A model generated the notes under the pieces. The model saw nothing but the letters and a program-made list of their open reading frames with translations, was not told where the DNA came from and did not search any database. Source: Streptomyces marinisediminis (GTDB lineage: Bacteria > Actinomycetota > Actinomycetes > Streptomycetales > Streptomycetaceae). Taken from it: 64,000 nt of DNA. The stretch is from contig NZ_JAPKFL010000027.1 in assembly GCF_026262575.1 (NCBI RefSeq), positions 1 to 64,000 of the forward strand. Reading direction: 5' to 3'. Position 1 is the first letter of the stretch. Every line of letters starts with the position of its first letter. The position numbers and the translations under genes were made by a program. Of this stretch, positions 1 through 10,668 are shown in pieces.

Positions 1-467
1 GGGACGGCGAGGTCCTTGAGGAGCTTGGCGACGTGGCCGGTGGCGCGGACGTTGTAGAGGGCGCGCTCGACGCGGCCCTCCTCGTCGACGACGATCGTGG
101 AGCGGATGACGCCGGTCACCGTGCGCCCGTACATCTGCTTCTCGCCGAACGCGCCGTAGGCGGCGAGCGTCTCCTTGGCGGGGTCGCCGACGAGGGTGAC
201 CTTCAGGTCCTCCTGCTCGCGGAACTTCGCCAGCTTCTCCGGCTTGTCCGGGGAGACGCCGACGACCTCGTACCCGGCGTCGGCGAGCACCTGGAGGTTG
301 TCGGTGAAGTCGCAGGCCTGCTTGGTGCAGCCCGGGGTAAGAGCGGCGGGGTAGAAGTAGACGATGACCTTCCGGCCGGCGTAGTCGGCGAGGGAGACCT
401 GATTGCCGTCGGCGTCGGGCAGGGTGAAGGCGGGGGCGGTGTCGCCGGGCCGCAGGCGCTCGCTCAT
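1..467 (-). CDS. bcp: Thioredoxin-dependent thiol peroxidase (Bcp/PrxQ type), C-terminus cut by window edge
   Basis: Reduces hydroperoxides in the cytoplasm using thioredoxin. The reverse-strand translation opens MSERLRPGDTAPAFTLPDAD and carries the peroxiredoxin segment TPGCTKQACDFTDNL around residue 46. The peroxidatic Cys is in the PGCT position, with a second Cys five residues on as in PrxQ/Bcp enzymes. A conserved SPDKPEKLAKF stretch follows. About 155 codons are present and the reading frame runs off base 1. The ATG at 467 has an AGGAG-like element upstream. It is divergent from the DUF3618 gene. Family assignment is secure; only the extreme C-terminus is missing. Confidence 0.93.
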   Translation of the reverse strand, partial: MSERLRPGDTAPAFTLPDADGNQVSLADYAGRKVIVYFYPAALTPGCTKQACDFTDNLQVLADAGYEVVGVSPDKPEKLAKFREQEDLKVTLVGDPAKETLAAYGAFGEKQMYGRTVTGVIRSTIVVDEEGRVERALYNVRATGHVAKLLKDLAV

Positions 468-627
468 CGGGTGCTCCTCGGGGTGCTGGGGGACGGTGCC
501 GCGGCGGTGTGCCGCTGCCCCGAGCGTAGCCGCGCGTCGACGGGGGTGTGGTGGGGCATCGGGGCGGTCTTGCTGACAGACTGTCCGCCAGGACAAGGTG
601 ACCAACGAGTACGACGGAGGAGTTGCG

Positions 628-945
628 GTGCCCGAAGCCAGGACCCCCGCGCAGATCGAGGCGGACATCACCCGCCGACGGGAGCAGCTCGCCGCGACCC
701 TGGACGAGCTCGCGATGCGGGTGCACCCGAAGACCATCGCCGACGACGTCAAGGCGAAGGCCGCCGACGCGGTGGACCGCACGGCGGGCCGCGCCTACGT
801 GGCGGTGAACCGCGCGCTGACCTCGACCCGGTCGCGGTTCGTGTCGGAGGACGGCGCGCCGCGCATGGAGCGCGTCGTGCCGGTGGCGCTGGTCGCCGTC
901 GCGGTGACCGGCCTGTGGGTGGCCTCCGCGCGCCGTCGCCGCTGA
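628..945 (+). CDS. DUF3618 family small membrane-anchored protein
   Basis: Encodes 105 residues. The N-terminal half holds the DUF3618 pattern: ARTPAQIEADITRRREQL followed by LDELAMRVHPKTIADDVKAK, a charged helical segment. The C-terminus has one hydrophobic helix (VVPVALVAVAVTGLWVA) followed by RRRR. That suggests a single-span protein with most of its length on one side of the membrane. The GTG at 628 was chosen because GGAGG lies seven bases upstream; an earlier GTG at 598 has no such site. The function of the family is not established. A 26-base direct repeat begins inside the last codons. Confidence 0.85.
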   Translation: MPEARTPAQIEADITRRREQLAATLDELAMRVHPKTIADDVKAKAADAVDRTAGRAYVAVNRALTSTRSRFVSEDGAPRMERVVPVALVAVAVTGLWVASARRRR

Positions 946-1002
946 CCCGCGCCGGTGGCCCGGGCCACTGATCAGACGCCGCTGACCCGCGCCGGTGGCC
1001 CG
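937..1002 (+). repeat. 26-bp direct repeat, 40-bp period, spanning the stop of the DUF3618 gene
   Basis: The 26 bases at 937-962 recur exactly at 977-1002. The first copy contains the last codons and stop of the DUF3618 gene; the second is in the intergenic region. This looks like a short tandem duplication. Confidence 0.8.
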
Positions 1003-1124
1003 CGCGGGCCTTCGTGCGCGCGTCGTGGGCGCCGTCGTCCGGGCGCCGCCCGCCGTGCCCCCTCCCCGCGCGCCCCGCGCCGGGTGGTCCGCGGTGCGGG
1101 GCCGTGGCCTGCGGGGGGCGGGGG

Positions 1125-1145
1125 CTGAGATACGGTCTGCCCGTG
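1125..1145 (+). promoter_or_regulatory. Probable -10 element of a leaderless transcript
   Basis: TACGGT sits exactly six bases before the GTG start at 1143, matching the TANNNT-N6-GTG arrangement typical of leaderless actinobacterial genes. No Shine-Dalgarno is visible before this GTG, which fits a leaderless mRNA. Confidence 0.5.
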
Positions 1146-1478
1146 AGTTCGCATACCGACGACAAGCTGCCCATCCGGATGCTGCACGACCGGGTGCTCG
1201 TCCGCACCGACATCCCGGAGGGCGAGCGCCGCTCCTCCGGTGGCATCGTCATCCCGGCCACGGCCGCTGTGGGACGGCGGCTGGCGTGGGCGGAGGTCGT
1301 CGCCGTCGGACAGAGCGTGCGGACGGTCGAGCCGGGCGACCGGGTGCTGTACGACCCGGAGGAGCGGGCCGAGGTCGAGGTGCGCGGGGTGGCCTACGTG
1401 CTGATGCGCGAGCGCGACCTGCACGCGGTGGCGGCCGAGCGGCTGGAGGGCTCGGACTCGACCGGGCTGTACCTGTGA
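1143..1478 (+). CDS. GroES-like co-chaperonin, divergent copy
   Basis: 111 residues with the GroES fold pattern: IRMLHDRVLVRTD at the N-terminus, GERRSSGGIVIP where the mobile loop would be, AEVVAVG, and EPGDRVLYDP. It is somewhat diverged from canonical GroES and is not followed by groEL, so it is probably a second, accessory co-chaperonin-like protein. The GTG start is supported by the leaderless promoter pattern; a longer upstream reading adds unrelated sequence. The next gene in the same direction is the riboswitch-controlled exporter more than 200 bases away, so it is likely its own transcript. Confidence 0.82.
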   Translation: MSSHTDDKLPIRMLHDRVLVRTDIPEGERRSSGGIVIPATAAVGRRLAWAEVVAVGQSVRTVEPGDRVLYDPEERAEVEVRGVAYVLMRERDLHAVAAERLEGSDSTGLYL

Positions 1479-1613
1479 CGACGTAGCCGGCCTGTGCGGC
1501 CCCGGCCGCCACGTGCCCCGGGGCCCGGACCAATCCCGGACGCCCTCGGCGGACCCGGTGCCGGTCTCGTACGCCTTGCCCCTCTTTGCGGGGTTTGCCA
1601 GAATGGCCGGGAC

Positions 1614-1657
1614 GCCCGACGAGACGCGCCGTACCGGGCCCAAGGCAAAGACGACGC
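1614..1657 (+). ncRNA. Guanidine-III (ykkC-III / mini-ykkC relative) riboswitch aptamer
   Basis: The sequence contains GCCCG / CGGGC as the P1 stem at 1614-1618 and about 1635-1639. The P1 loop holds ACGAG and GCGCCGT, and downstream come AGGCAAAGACG and ACGACGC. This follows the guanidine-III aptamer as I remember it from Thermobifida fusca, including the pseudoknot between the loop GCGCCGT and the 3' ACGRCGC (six of seven pairs here). It lies 37 bases before the ATG of an SMR exporter, the standard regulon member. The GGAGG of that gene is 26 bases downstream, so translational control is plausible. Confidence 0.85.
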
Positions 1658-1694
1658 ACCCTTCGATCAGCGAACTGTTCACGGAGGTGCCGTC

Positions 1695-2015
1695 ATGGCA
1701 TGGGTCGTTCTGGTGATCGCCGGTCTGTTGGAGGTCGGCTGGGCGGTCGGGCTTCCCTACACCGAGGGCTTCACCCGGCTGTGGCCGAGCGTGTTCACCG
1801 CCGCCGGCTTCCTGGCCAGCATGTTCCTGCTCGCGCAGGCGGCGAGGACGCTGCCGATCGGCACCGCCTACGGGGTGTGGGTCGGCATCGGCGCCGCGGG
1901 CGCGGCCGTCGTGGGCATGGCCGTGCTGAACGAGCCGGTGACCGCCGCCCGCATCTTCTTCATCTCGCTGCTCCTGGTGGCCGTGGTCGGCCTGAAGGCG
2001 ACGTCCGGCCACTGA
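1695..2015 (+). CDS. gdx: SMR-family guanidinium exporter (Gdx/SugE type)
   Basis: A 106-residue, four-helix small multidrug resistance protein. It begins MAWVVLVIAGLLEVGWAVGL with the essential membrane Glu at position 13. It then has GFTRLWPS, LPIGTAYGVWVGIGAAGA and the C-terminal helix ISLLLVAVVGLKA. The WAVGL and GTAYGVWVGIGA segments are those of the Gdx subgroup, which exports guanidinium in exchange for protons as a dual-topology dimer. GGAGG lies seven bases before the ATG. The guanidine-III riboswitch immediately upstream independently supports guanidinium as the substrate. A strong inverted-repeat terminator follows. Confidence 0.93.
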   Translation: MAWVVLVIAGLLEVGWAVGLPYTEGFTRLWPSVFTAAGFLASMFLLAQAARTLPIGTAYGVWVGIGAAGAAVVGMAVLNEPVTAARIFFISLLLVAVVGLKATSGH

Positions 2016-2026
2016 CGCAGGGGGTC

Positions 2027-2064
2027 GGCCCGCCCCGCGCCGGTTCGCGGGCGCGGGGCGGGCC
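2027..2064. terminator. Bidirectional intrinsic terminator
   Basis: Perfect 14-bp GC arms (GGCCCGCCCCGCGC and its complement) flank a 10-base loop, between the convergent gdx and penicillin-binding protein genes. Confidence 0.75.
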
Positions 2065-2075
2065 GGCCGCCGGGG

Positions 2076-4736
<2,661 letters not shown>

Positions 4737-4895
4737 AAACCCCATGCGCTCATGGAACACCGCGCCGCCCCGGGCACCGGGCAACGGGGGCGGGCCACGC
4801 CAGCGCAAACAATCCGGTGGCCCAGCGGCGTCACCCGCCGCTACGCTCCCTTCTTCCCGCCCCACCCTCCCCGACGCGAGCAGGAGTCGCCGCGC

Positions 4896-5705
4896 ATGCA
4901 CGCCGTCCGGCTCTCGCTCACGGTGGCGGGCCACAGCTTCCGGCGCTACGCCACCTACCGGGTGGCCACGCTGGCGGGCGTCTTCACCAACACCGTCTTC
5001 GGCTTCATCCTCGCCTACACCTTCGTCGCCCTGTGGCACGAGCGCCCGCAGCTCGGCGGCTACACCCCCGAGCAGGCGCTGACCTTCGTGTGGATCGGGC
5101 AGGCACTGCTGGCCACCGTGGCGCTGATGGGCGGCGGCGTCGAGGAGGAGTTGCACGGCCGCGTCCGCAGCGGCGACGTCGGCATCGACCTCCACCGGCC
5201 GGCCGACCTCCAGGTGTGGTGGCTGTCCGCCGACCTCGGGCGCGCGGCGTTCCACCTGCTCGGCCGCGGGATCGTGCCGCTGGCCGTGGGCGCGCTCGGC
5301 TTTCCGCTCGCGCTGCCCGCGCTGCCGCTGCCCTGGCTGCTGTTCCTGGTCTCGGTCGCCCTCGGCGTCGTCGTCGGGTTCGCCATCCGCTACCTCGTCG
5401 CGCTCAGCGCGTTCTGGCTGCTGGACGGGGTGGGCGTGCGCGCGCTCAGCGGGCTGCTGGGGGTCTTCTTCTCCGGCATGCTGCTGCCGCTGACGCTCTT
5501 CCCCGGTGTCTTCGGCGAGGTGGTGCGCTGGCTCCCCTGGGCGGCGATGCTCCAGGTTCCGGCCGACGTGCTGCTCGGCGTGCACCGGGGCGGCGACACT
5601 TTGGCGGCGCTGGCGTTCCAGGCCGGCTGGGCGCTGGCCCTGCTGGCGCTGGGCCGCGCGGTGCAGCGGCTGGCGGTGCGCAAGGTGGTGGTCCAGGGTG
5701 GTTGA
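4896..5705 (+). CDS. ABC-2 type transporter permease, first of pair
   Basis: 269 residues with about six hydrophobic segments (for example AGVFTNTVFGFILAYTF, LLATVALMGGGVEEEL, WLLFLVSVALGVVVGF, LSGLLGVFFSGMLLPLTLF). The pattern is that of ABC2_membrane_6-type exporter permeases. Start is the ATG at 4896 with CAGGAG about nine bases upstream. It overlaps the second permease by eight bases and the ATPase follows, so the three genes form one exporter operon. The substrate cannot be read from sequence. It is divergent from the penicillin-binding protein gene. Confidence 0.88.
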   Translation: MHAVRLSLTVAGHSFRRYATYRVATLAGVFTNTVFGFILAYTFVALWHERPQLGGYTPEQALTFVWIGQALLATVALMGGGVEEELHGRVRSGDVGIDLHRPADLQVWWLSADLGRAAFHLLGRGIVPLAVGALGFPLALPALPLPWLLFLVSVALGVVVGFAIRYLVALSAFWLLDGVGVRALSGLLGVFFSGMLLPLTLFPGVFGEVVRWLPWAAMLQVPADVLLGVHRGGDTLAALAFQAGWALALLALGRAVQRLAVRKVVVQGG

Positions 5706-6504
5706 CGGGCTGCGGGCGTACGCGCTGATCACCGGCATGTGGGTGCGCTCGACGCTGGCCTACCGGGCGTCGTTCGCGATGACGGTCGTGGCCAACTTCG
5801 CCGTGACCGCGCTCGACTTCGTCGCGATCATGATCATGTTCGGCCACGTGGACGCGCTCGGCGGCTTCGCCATGGCGGAGGTGGCCTTCCTCTACGGCAC
5901 CACCAGCGCCGCGTTCGGCCTGGCGGACCTGCTGCTGGGGTCCATGAACGGGGTGGGGCAGCGGGTGCGGGACGGCACGCTGGACGTCCTGCTCGTCCGC
6001 CCCGTGCCGGTCTTCCTCCAGGTCGCCGCCGACCGCTTCGCGCTGCGCCGCCTGGGCCGCGTCAGCCAGGCGCTGCTGGTGCTCGGCTGGTCGCTGGTGC
6101 AGCTCGACGCCGCGTCCTGGAGCGCCGGGCAGTGGCTGATGGTGCCGATGATGGTGCTGAGCGGCACCGCCATCTACGGCGCGCTCTACGCGGGCGGCGC
6201 GGCGTTCCAGTTCTGGGCGCAGGACGCCGCGGAGGTGCAGAACTCCTTCACCTACGGCGGCAACACGCTGCTGCAGTACCCGCCCACGGTGTTCGGCGCG
6301 GAACTGGTGCGCGGGGTGACGTTCGTCGTCCCGCTGGCGTTCGTGAACTGGGTGCCCGCGCTGCGCGTGCTCGGCCGCGACGACCCGCTGGGCCTGCCCG
6401 GCTGGGTGGACTTCGCCTCTCCGGCCGTCGCCCTGGTCTGCTGCGCCGGGGCCGGGCTCGCCTGGCGCGCGGGTCTGCGCGGCTACCGCAGCACCGGGAG
6501 CTGA
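5698..6504 (+). CDS. ABC-2 type transporter permease, second of pair
   Basis: 268 residues with multiple membrane spans (FAMTVVANFAVTALDFVAIMIM, FLYGTTSAAFGLADLL, WLMVPMMVLSGTAIYGALYAGGAAF, FASPAVALVCCAGAGLAW). The motif RDGTLDVLLVRPVPVFLQ between helices is characteristic of this permease class. The GTG start at 5698 lies inside the previous gene, giving an eight-base overlap and implying translational coupling. It most likely heterodimerises with the upstream permease and is energised by the next gene. Confidence 0.88.
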   Translation: MVDGLRAYALITGMWVRSTLAYRASFAMTVVANFAVTALDFVAIMIMFGHVDALGGFAMAEVAFLYGTTSAAFGLADLLLGSMNGVGQRVRDGTLDVLLVRPVPVFLQVAADRFALRRLGRVSQALLVLGWSLVQLDAASWSAGQWLMVPMMVLSGTAIYGALYAGGAAFQFWAQDAAEVQNSFTYGGNTLLQYPPTVFGAELVRGVTFVVPLAFVNWVPALRVLGRDDPLGLPGWVDFASPAVALVCCAGAGLAWRAGLRGYRSTGS

Positions 6505-6566
6505 GGCGCGCCGGGGGCGTCGGGGGGGGCGGGGAGCGGGGGACATCGCGAGTGGGAGGAGGAAGC

Positions 6567-7550
6567 GTGCCGGACTTCATCGAGCTGGACCGTCTGGAGA
6601 AGGTGTTCACCGTGCGCCGCAGGGCCGGCCGGCTGCGCCGTGAGCGGCGGGAGGTGCGGGCGGTGGACGGCATCAGTTGCACCGTCGCGCGCGGTGAGAT
6701 GGTCGGCTACATCGGCCCCAACGGGGCGGGGAAGTCCACCACCGTCAAGATGCTCACCGGCATCCTGACGCCCAGTGGCGGGCGCCTGCGCGTCGCGGGC
6801 ATCGACCCGGCCACCGACCGCACCCGCCTGGCCCGGCGCATGGGCGTCGTCTTCGGGCAGCGGACCACGCTGTGGTGGGACCTGCCGCTGCGCGACTCCT
6901 ACGCGCTGATGCGCCGCCTGTACCGGATCGAGCCGGCCCGCTACCGGGTGAACCTGGAGCGCTGCGTTGACCTGCTCGACCTCGGCGCCCTGCTGGACGT
7001 GCCCGTGCGCCAGCTCTCCCTCGGCCAGCGGATGCGGGGCGACATCGCGGCGGCCCTGCTGCACGACCCGGAGGTGCTCTACCTGGACGAGCCGACGATC
7101 GGGCTCGACGTCGTCAGCAAGGCCAAGGTGCGCGGCTTCCTGCGGGACGTGAACGCGGAGCGGGGCACGACGGTGCTGCTCACCACGCACGACCTCACCG
7201 ACGTCGAGCAGTTGTGCGACCGGGTGGTGGTCATCGACCGCGGGCGGCTGGTCTACGACGGCGGCCTGGCCGGGCTGCGCGCGGCGGGCGGCGGCGAGCG
7301 GACGCTCGTGGTCGACCTGGCGCGGGAGGCCCCGCCGGTCGAGGTGCCCGGAGCCCGCTTCGTGCGCTCGGAGGGGCCGCGCCAGTGGCTGGCGCTCCCG
7401 GCCGGGGCGAGCGCGGCGCCGGTCGTCGCGGCGCTGGCGGCGCGGTACCCGCTGGCGGACCTGTCGGTGCGCGAGCCGGACATCGAGGAGGTCATCGCCC
7501 GCGTGTACGCCTCCGGCGGCGTCCCCGCGCCCACGGCGGCGCCCCGGTAG
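6567..7550 (+). CDS. ABC transporter ATP-binding protein of the ABC-2 exporter
   Basis: 327 residues. Walker A is GPNGAGKST, the Q-loop region is MGVVFGQRTTLWW, the signature is LSLGQRMRGD in place of LSGGQ, Walker B is VLYLDEP and the H-loop is TTHDL. The LSLGQ variant and an extended C-terminal domain of about 80 residues are common in exporters of this ABC-2 subclass. GTG start with GGGAGGAGG a few bases upstream. It is separated from the permeases by 62 bases, presumably in the same operon. The cargo is unknown. Confidence 0.92.
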   Translation: MPDFIELDRLEKVFTVRRRAGRLRRERREVRAVDGISCTVARGEMVGYIGPNGAGKSTTVKMLTGILTPSGGRLRVAGIDPATDRTRLARRMGVVFGQRTTLWWDLPLRDSYALMRRLYRIEPARYRVNLERCVDLLDLGALLDVPVRQLSLGQRMRGDIAAALLHDPEVLYLDEPTIGLDVVSKAKVRGFLRDVNAERGTTVLLTTHDLTDVEQLCDRVVVIDRGRLVYDGGLAGLRAAGGGERTLVVDLAREAPPVEVPGARFVRSEGPRQWLALPAGASAAPVVAALAARYPLADLSVREPDIEEVIARVYASGGVPAPTAAPR

Positions 7551-7583
7551 CCGGCCGGACGGGGGCGGGGCGCGGGTCGGGGG

Positions 7584-8936
7584 TTAGAGGTCCGTGGCCG
7601 GGGTGGGGGCGGTCAGGGAGGGGAGGTCGACGGCGCGGGCCATCGCGCGGTAGCCGTTGTCGTTGGGGTGGATGTGGTCCCCGGAGTCGTACACGGGCAG
7701 GAGGCGGTGCGGCCGGGCGGGGTCGCGCAGGGCCGCGTCGAAGTCGGCGACGGCGTCGAAGACCTCGCTCGCGCGGATCGCCGCGTTGGCCCGCTGCCGC
7801 ACGTCCTCCAGGCGCGGGGTGTGCGCCGGGTGCCCGGCGAAGGGGGTGATCGTCGTGCCGACGACGCGCACGCCGCGCGCCTGGGCCCGGCGGGCCAGCT
7901 CCTCCAGGCCCGCGACCAGCTTCCCGGCGTCCGTCTGCCGCGGGCGCTTGCCCAGGTCGTTCAGGCCGAGCTGGATGACCAGGGTGCGCACCCCGGAGCG
8001 CGAGAGCACGTCGCGCTCCAGCCGGCTCAGGGCGCTGGGCCCGTTGGTCGGCCGGTCCGCGGGGGCGTCCCGCAGCACCCGGTTGCCGCTGATCCCGGCG
8101 TTGAGCACGCTGTAGTGCGGCGCGCCGGACTCCGTGCGCAGCCGGGCCGCGAGGAAGTCCGTCCAGCGGCGGTTGGCGCCGACGGAGGAGGATATGCCGT
8201 CGGTGAGCGAGTCGCCGAGCGCGACGACGGCGCCGGTGGCCTCGGTGCTCCAGACGTCGACGCCGGTGACGTGGCGCCAGTAGGGCGTGGTCTCGGTGTA
8301 GGGGGTGCCGGTGACGTCGTCGGCGTGGTCGCCGGGTGCGAGGTAGCTCGTCTGGCGGGCGAAGGGGTGGTGGGTGGCCGGGCCGGAGGGCGTGGGGGAG
8401 TAGAGGGTGACCAGCAGGTCGGCGGCGGCCGGGACCCGCAGCCGCACCGGGTCGCTGGTGACGTGCCGCCCCGGGGGGATGGTGACCGAGCGGTGGGTGC
8501 CGAACGTCAGCCGGCGCAGGGTCCCGGGGGCGGCGGCCGGTGCGCTGGGCGCGGCGGCGAGCGCGAGGGAGGCGTGCGTGACGGTCAGCGGCTGGGTGCC
8601 GAAGACGTTGGTGAGCCGGACGCGGGCCGCGCTGCCGCCCACGGTGGAGCGGACGACGTTGCGTATCGAGGTGTCCGGGTGGCCGTCGGCGGCACGCCCC
8701 GCCGGGTCGTCGTCGGCGGACTCGGCGGAGGCGGGCGCGGCGGCCCAGGTGCCGATCCACTGTCCGGAGGAGACCGGCGCCGCGCTGCCCCGCACGCCGG
8801 GGCGTGCCGCGGTGTCGGTGCCCAGCCCGCCCAGGAGGCCGCCGAAGCCGGCGTACAGCGCGCCGGAGACGGCGATGACGAGGGCCAGGAGCCCGGCCAG
8901 CGGGGCGTAGCCCCGGCGCTGCTCGCGCGCTCTCAT
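7584..8936 (-). CDS. Secreted or membrane-anchored SGNH/GDSL hydrolase
   Basis: 450 residues. After a short basic N-terminus there is a signal or anchor helix (YAPLAGLLALVIAVSGALYAGF). A beta-rich region comes next, then the SGNH domain: block I VVALGDSLTDG with the nucleophile Ser, block II LNAGISGNRVL, block III QLGLNDLG, block V SGDHIHPNDNGY with Asp and His. Such proteins are esterases/lipases acting outside the cell. The ATG at 8936 overlaps the stop of a seven-codon open frame as ATGA; an ATG further upstream in the same frame is possible but would put a Pro-rich stretch before the signal helix. Confidence 0.88.
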   Translation of the reverse strand: MRAREQRRGYAPLAGLLALVIAVSGALYAGFGGLLGGLGTDTAARPGVRGSAAPVSSGQWIGTWAAAPASAESADDDPAGRAADGHPDTSIRNVVRSTVGGSAARVRLTNVFGTQPLTVTHASLALAAAPSAPAAAPGTLRRLTFGTHRSVTIPPGRHVTSDPVRLRVPAAADLLVTLYSPTPSGPATHHPFARQTSYLAPGDHADDVTGTPYTETTPYWRHVTGVDVWSTEATGAVVALGDSLTDGISSSVGANRRWTDFLAARLRTESGAPHYSVLNAGISGNRVLRDAPADRPTNGPSALSRLERDVLSRSGVRTLVIQLGLNDLGKRPRQTDAGKLVAGLEELARRAQARGVRVVGTTITPFAGHPAHTPRLEDVRQRANAAIRASEVFDAVADFDAALRDPARPHRLLPVYDSGDHIHPNDNGYRAMARAVDLPSLTAPTPATDL

Positions 8937-8956
8937 CGGCGGCTGCTGGTGGTCAT
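8933..8956 (-). CDS. Candidate seven-codon leader ORF coupled to the SGNH hydrolase
   Basis: ATG at 8956 reads MTTSSRR then TGA, and that TGA overlaps the ATG of the hydrolase (ATGA). A GGAGG lies 11 bases before this mini-ORF, whereas the hydrolase start itself has no ribosome-binding site. Ribosomes may enter at the mini-ORF and restart. Too short to prove from sequence. Confidence 0.35.
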   Translation of the reverse strand: MTTSSRR

Positions 8957-9148
8957 GCGGGGGCGTTCCTCCGGACGGTCGCGGTGCACCTGCCATGATC
9001 CCATGGGCGCCCCACCGCCCGCCGGGGCGGTGGGGCCCGACCGGGCGCGGCAGGGCGGTGGTGCTCCGGCGGGGCGGGACGCGGGCGGGCCCGGGCGCGT
9101 CCCGCCCCCGGAACGGCGGGGCACACGACCGACCCGACGGCTGAACGG

Positions 9149-10486
9149 GTGAAGTGGATGGCAGGCACACAGCAGGGGGCGGGGCGGCAGGCACCGCCGC
9201 GCGGGACGGGCGCAGGCCGGAACCTGGCGGCGTTCACGGCGGCCGACGTCGAGAAGCAGCGCGGCGTGCGGCAGATGAAGGCCATCGCGACGGGGGCGCT
9301 GGCCCTGGCCGCGCTGGTGTACGCGCTGGCCACGTGGGCGGAGCACGCGGGCGCCGGGGCGTGGGCCGGGTACGTCGCGGCGGCGGCGGAGGCGGGGATG
9401 GTGGGCGCGCTGGCGGACTGGTTCGCCGTGACCGCGCTGTTCACCCGCCCGATGGGGCTGCCCATCCCGCACACGGCGATCATCCGCACCAAGAAGGACC
9501 AGCTCGGGCAGAACCTCGGCGACTTCGTGGGCGAGAACTTCCTCTCCGCCGACGTGGTGCGCGACCGGCTGCGCGCGGTGGGCATCGGCAGCCGGCTGGG
9601 CGCCTGGCTGGCCGAGCCCGCGCACGCCGACCGGGTGACGGCCGAGCTGGCCGCCGCGGTGCGCGGTGCGCTGGAGGTGCTGCGCGACGCGGACGTGCAG
9701 GCGGTGATCGGTGAGGCGATCAACCGGCGGGCGGACGCGCAGGAGATCGCGCCGGGGCTGGGCCGGATGCTGGAGCGCGTCGTAGTCGACCACGGGCACC
9801 GGCGGGCGCTGGACCTGGTGGCCGCGCGGGCGCACGACTGGCTGGTCGAACACCGCTCCTCGGTGCTGGACGCGGTGGCCGGGGGCGCCCCGGGGTGGAC
9901 GCCGCGCTTCGTGGACCAGCGGATCGGGGACCGCGTCTACCGGGAGCTGGTGCGCTTCGCGGCCGAGATCCGCGACATGCCCGACCACCCGGCGCGCGGC
10001 GCGGTGGACCGCTTCCTGACCGACTTCGCGCGGGACCTCCAGGCCGACGAGCAGACCCGGGCGCGGGTGGAGCGGCTGAAGTCGGAGGTGCTGGCGCGGG
10101 ACGAGGTGCAGGAGCTGATCGCCTCGGCGTGGTCCTCGGTGCGCGCGATGATCGTCGCGGCGGCGGAGGACGAGCACAGCCAGTTGCGGCTGCGGGTGCG
10201 CGCCTCGCTGCTGTCGCTGGGGCGGCGGCTGGCGGCCGACGGGCGGCTCCAGCACAAGGTGGACGACTGGATCGAGGGCGCGGCCACCTACGTCGTGACC
10301 ACCTACCGGACCGAGATCACCTCGCTGATCAGCGAGACGGTGGCCGGCTGGGACGCGGACCAGACCGCCCGCAAGATCGAGGCCAACATCGGGCGCGACC
10401 TCCAGTTCATCCGCATCAACGGCACCGTCGTCGGCGCGCTGGCCGGGCTGGCCATCCACGCGTTCACCCGGCTGCTCGGCGGGTGA
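9149..10486 (+). CDS. DUF445 family membrane protein
   Basis: 445 residues. The N-terminal region carries AAAAEAGMVGALADWFAVTALFTRPMGLPIPHTAIIRTKKDQLGQNLGDF split over two hydrophobic segments, the hallmark of DUF445 (YjiN-like) proteins. A long helical domain follows with charged heptad-like stretches. The protein closes with a C-terminal membrane helix (GTVVGALAGLAIHAFTRLL). Start is either the GTG at 9149 or an ATG three codons later at 9158; neither has a strong ribosome-binding site. The function of the family is not established; its topology suggests a large soluble domain tethered at both ends. Confidence 0.85.
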   Translation: MKWMAGTQQGAGRQAPPRGTGAGRNLAAFTAADVEKQRGVRQMKAIATGALALAALVYALATWAEHAGAGAWAGYVAAAAEAGMVGALADWFAVTALFTRPMGLPIPHTAIIRTKKDQLGQNLGDFVGENFLSADVVRDRLRAVGIGSRLGAWLAEPAHADRVTAELAAAVRGALEVLRDADVQAVIGEAINRRADAQEIAPGLGRMLERVVVDHGHRRALDLVAARAHDWLVEHRSSVLDAVAGGAPGWTPRFVDQRIGDRVYRELVRFAAEIRDMPDHPARGAVDRFLTDFARDLQADEQTRARVERLKSEVLARDEVQELIASAWSSVRAMIVAAAEDEHSQLRLRVRASLLSLGRRLAADGRLQHKVDDWIEGAATYVVTTYRTEITSLISETVAGWDADQTARKIEANIGRDLQFIRINGTVVGALAGLAIHAFTRLLGG

Positions 10487-10668
10487 CGGTCCGCCGCCGC
10501 GCCCGGCGGCCCGGAGGGGCGGGCGGGTAGGCGATCAGCCCACGAAGCGAAAGTTACGGTCCAGTACGTGGATAACGGTTGCTTCCTCGGGGGAGGCCTT
10601 GGAGGATCATCCGATTCCTCGACCGGTGGCCGTCCCCATCGCGACCCTCACTTTCCTGGAGTGTGACT

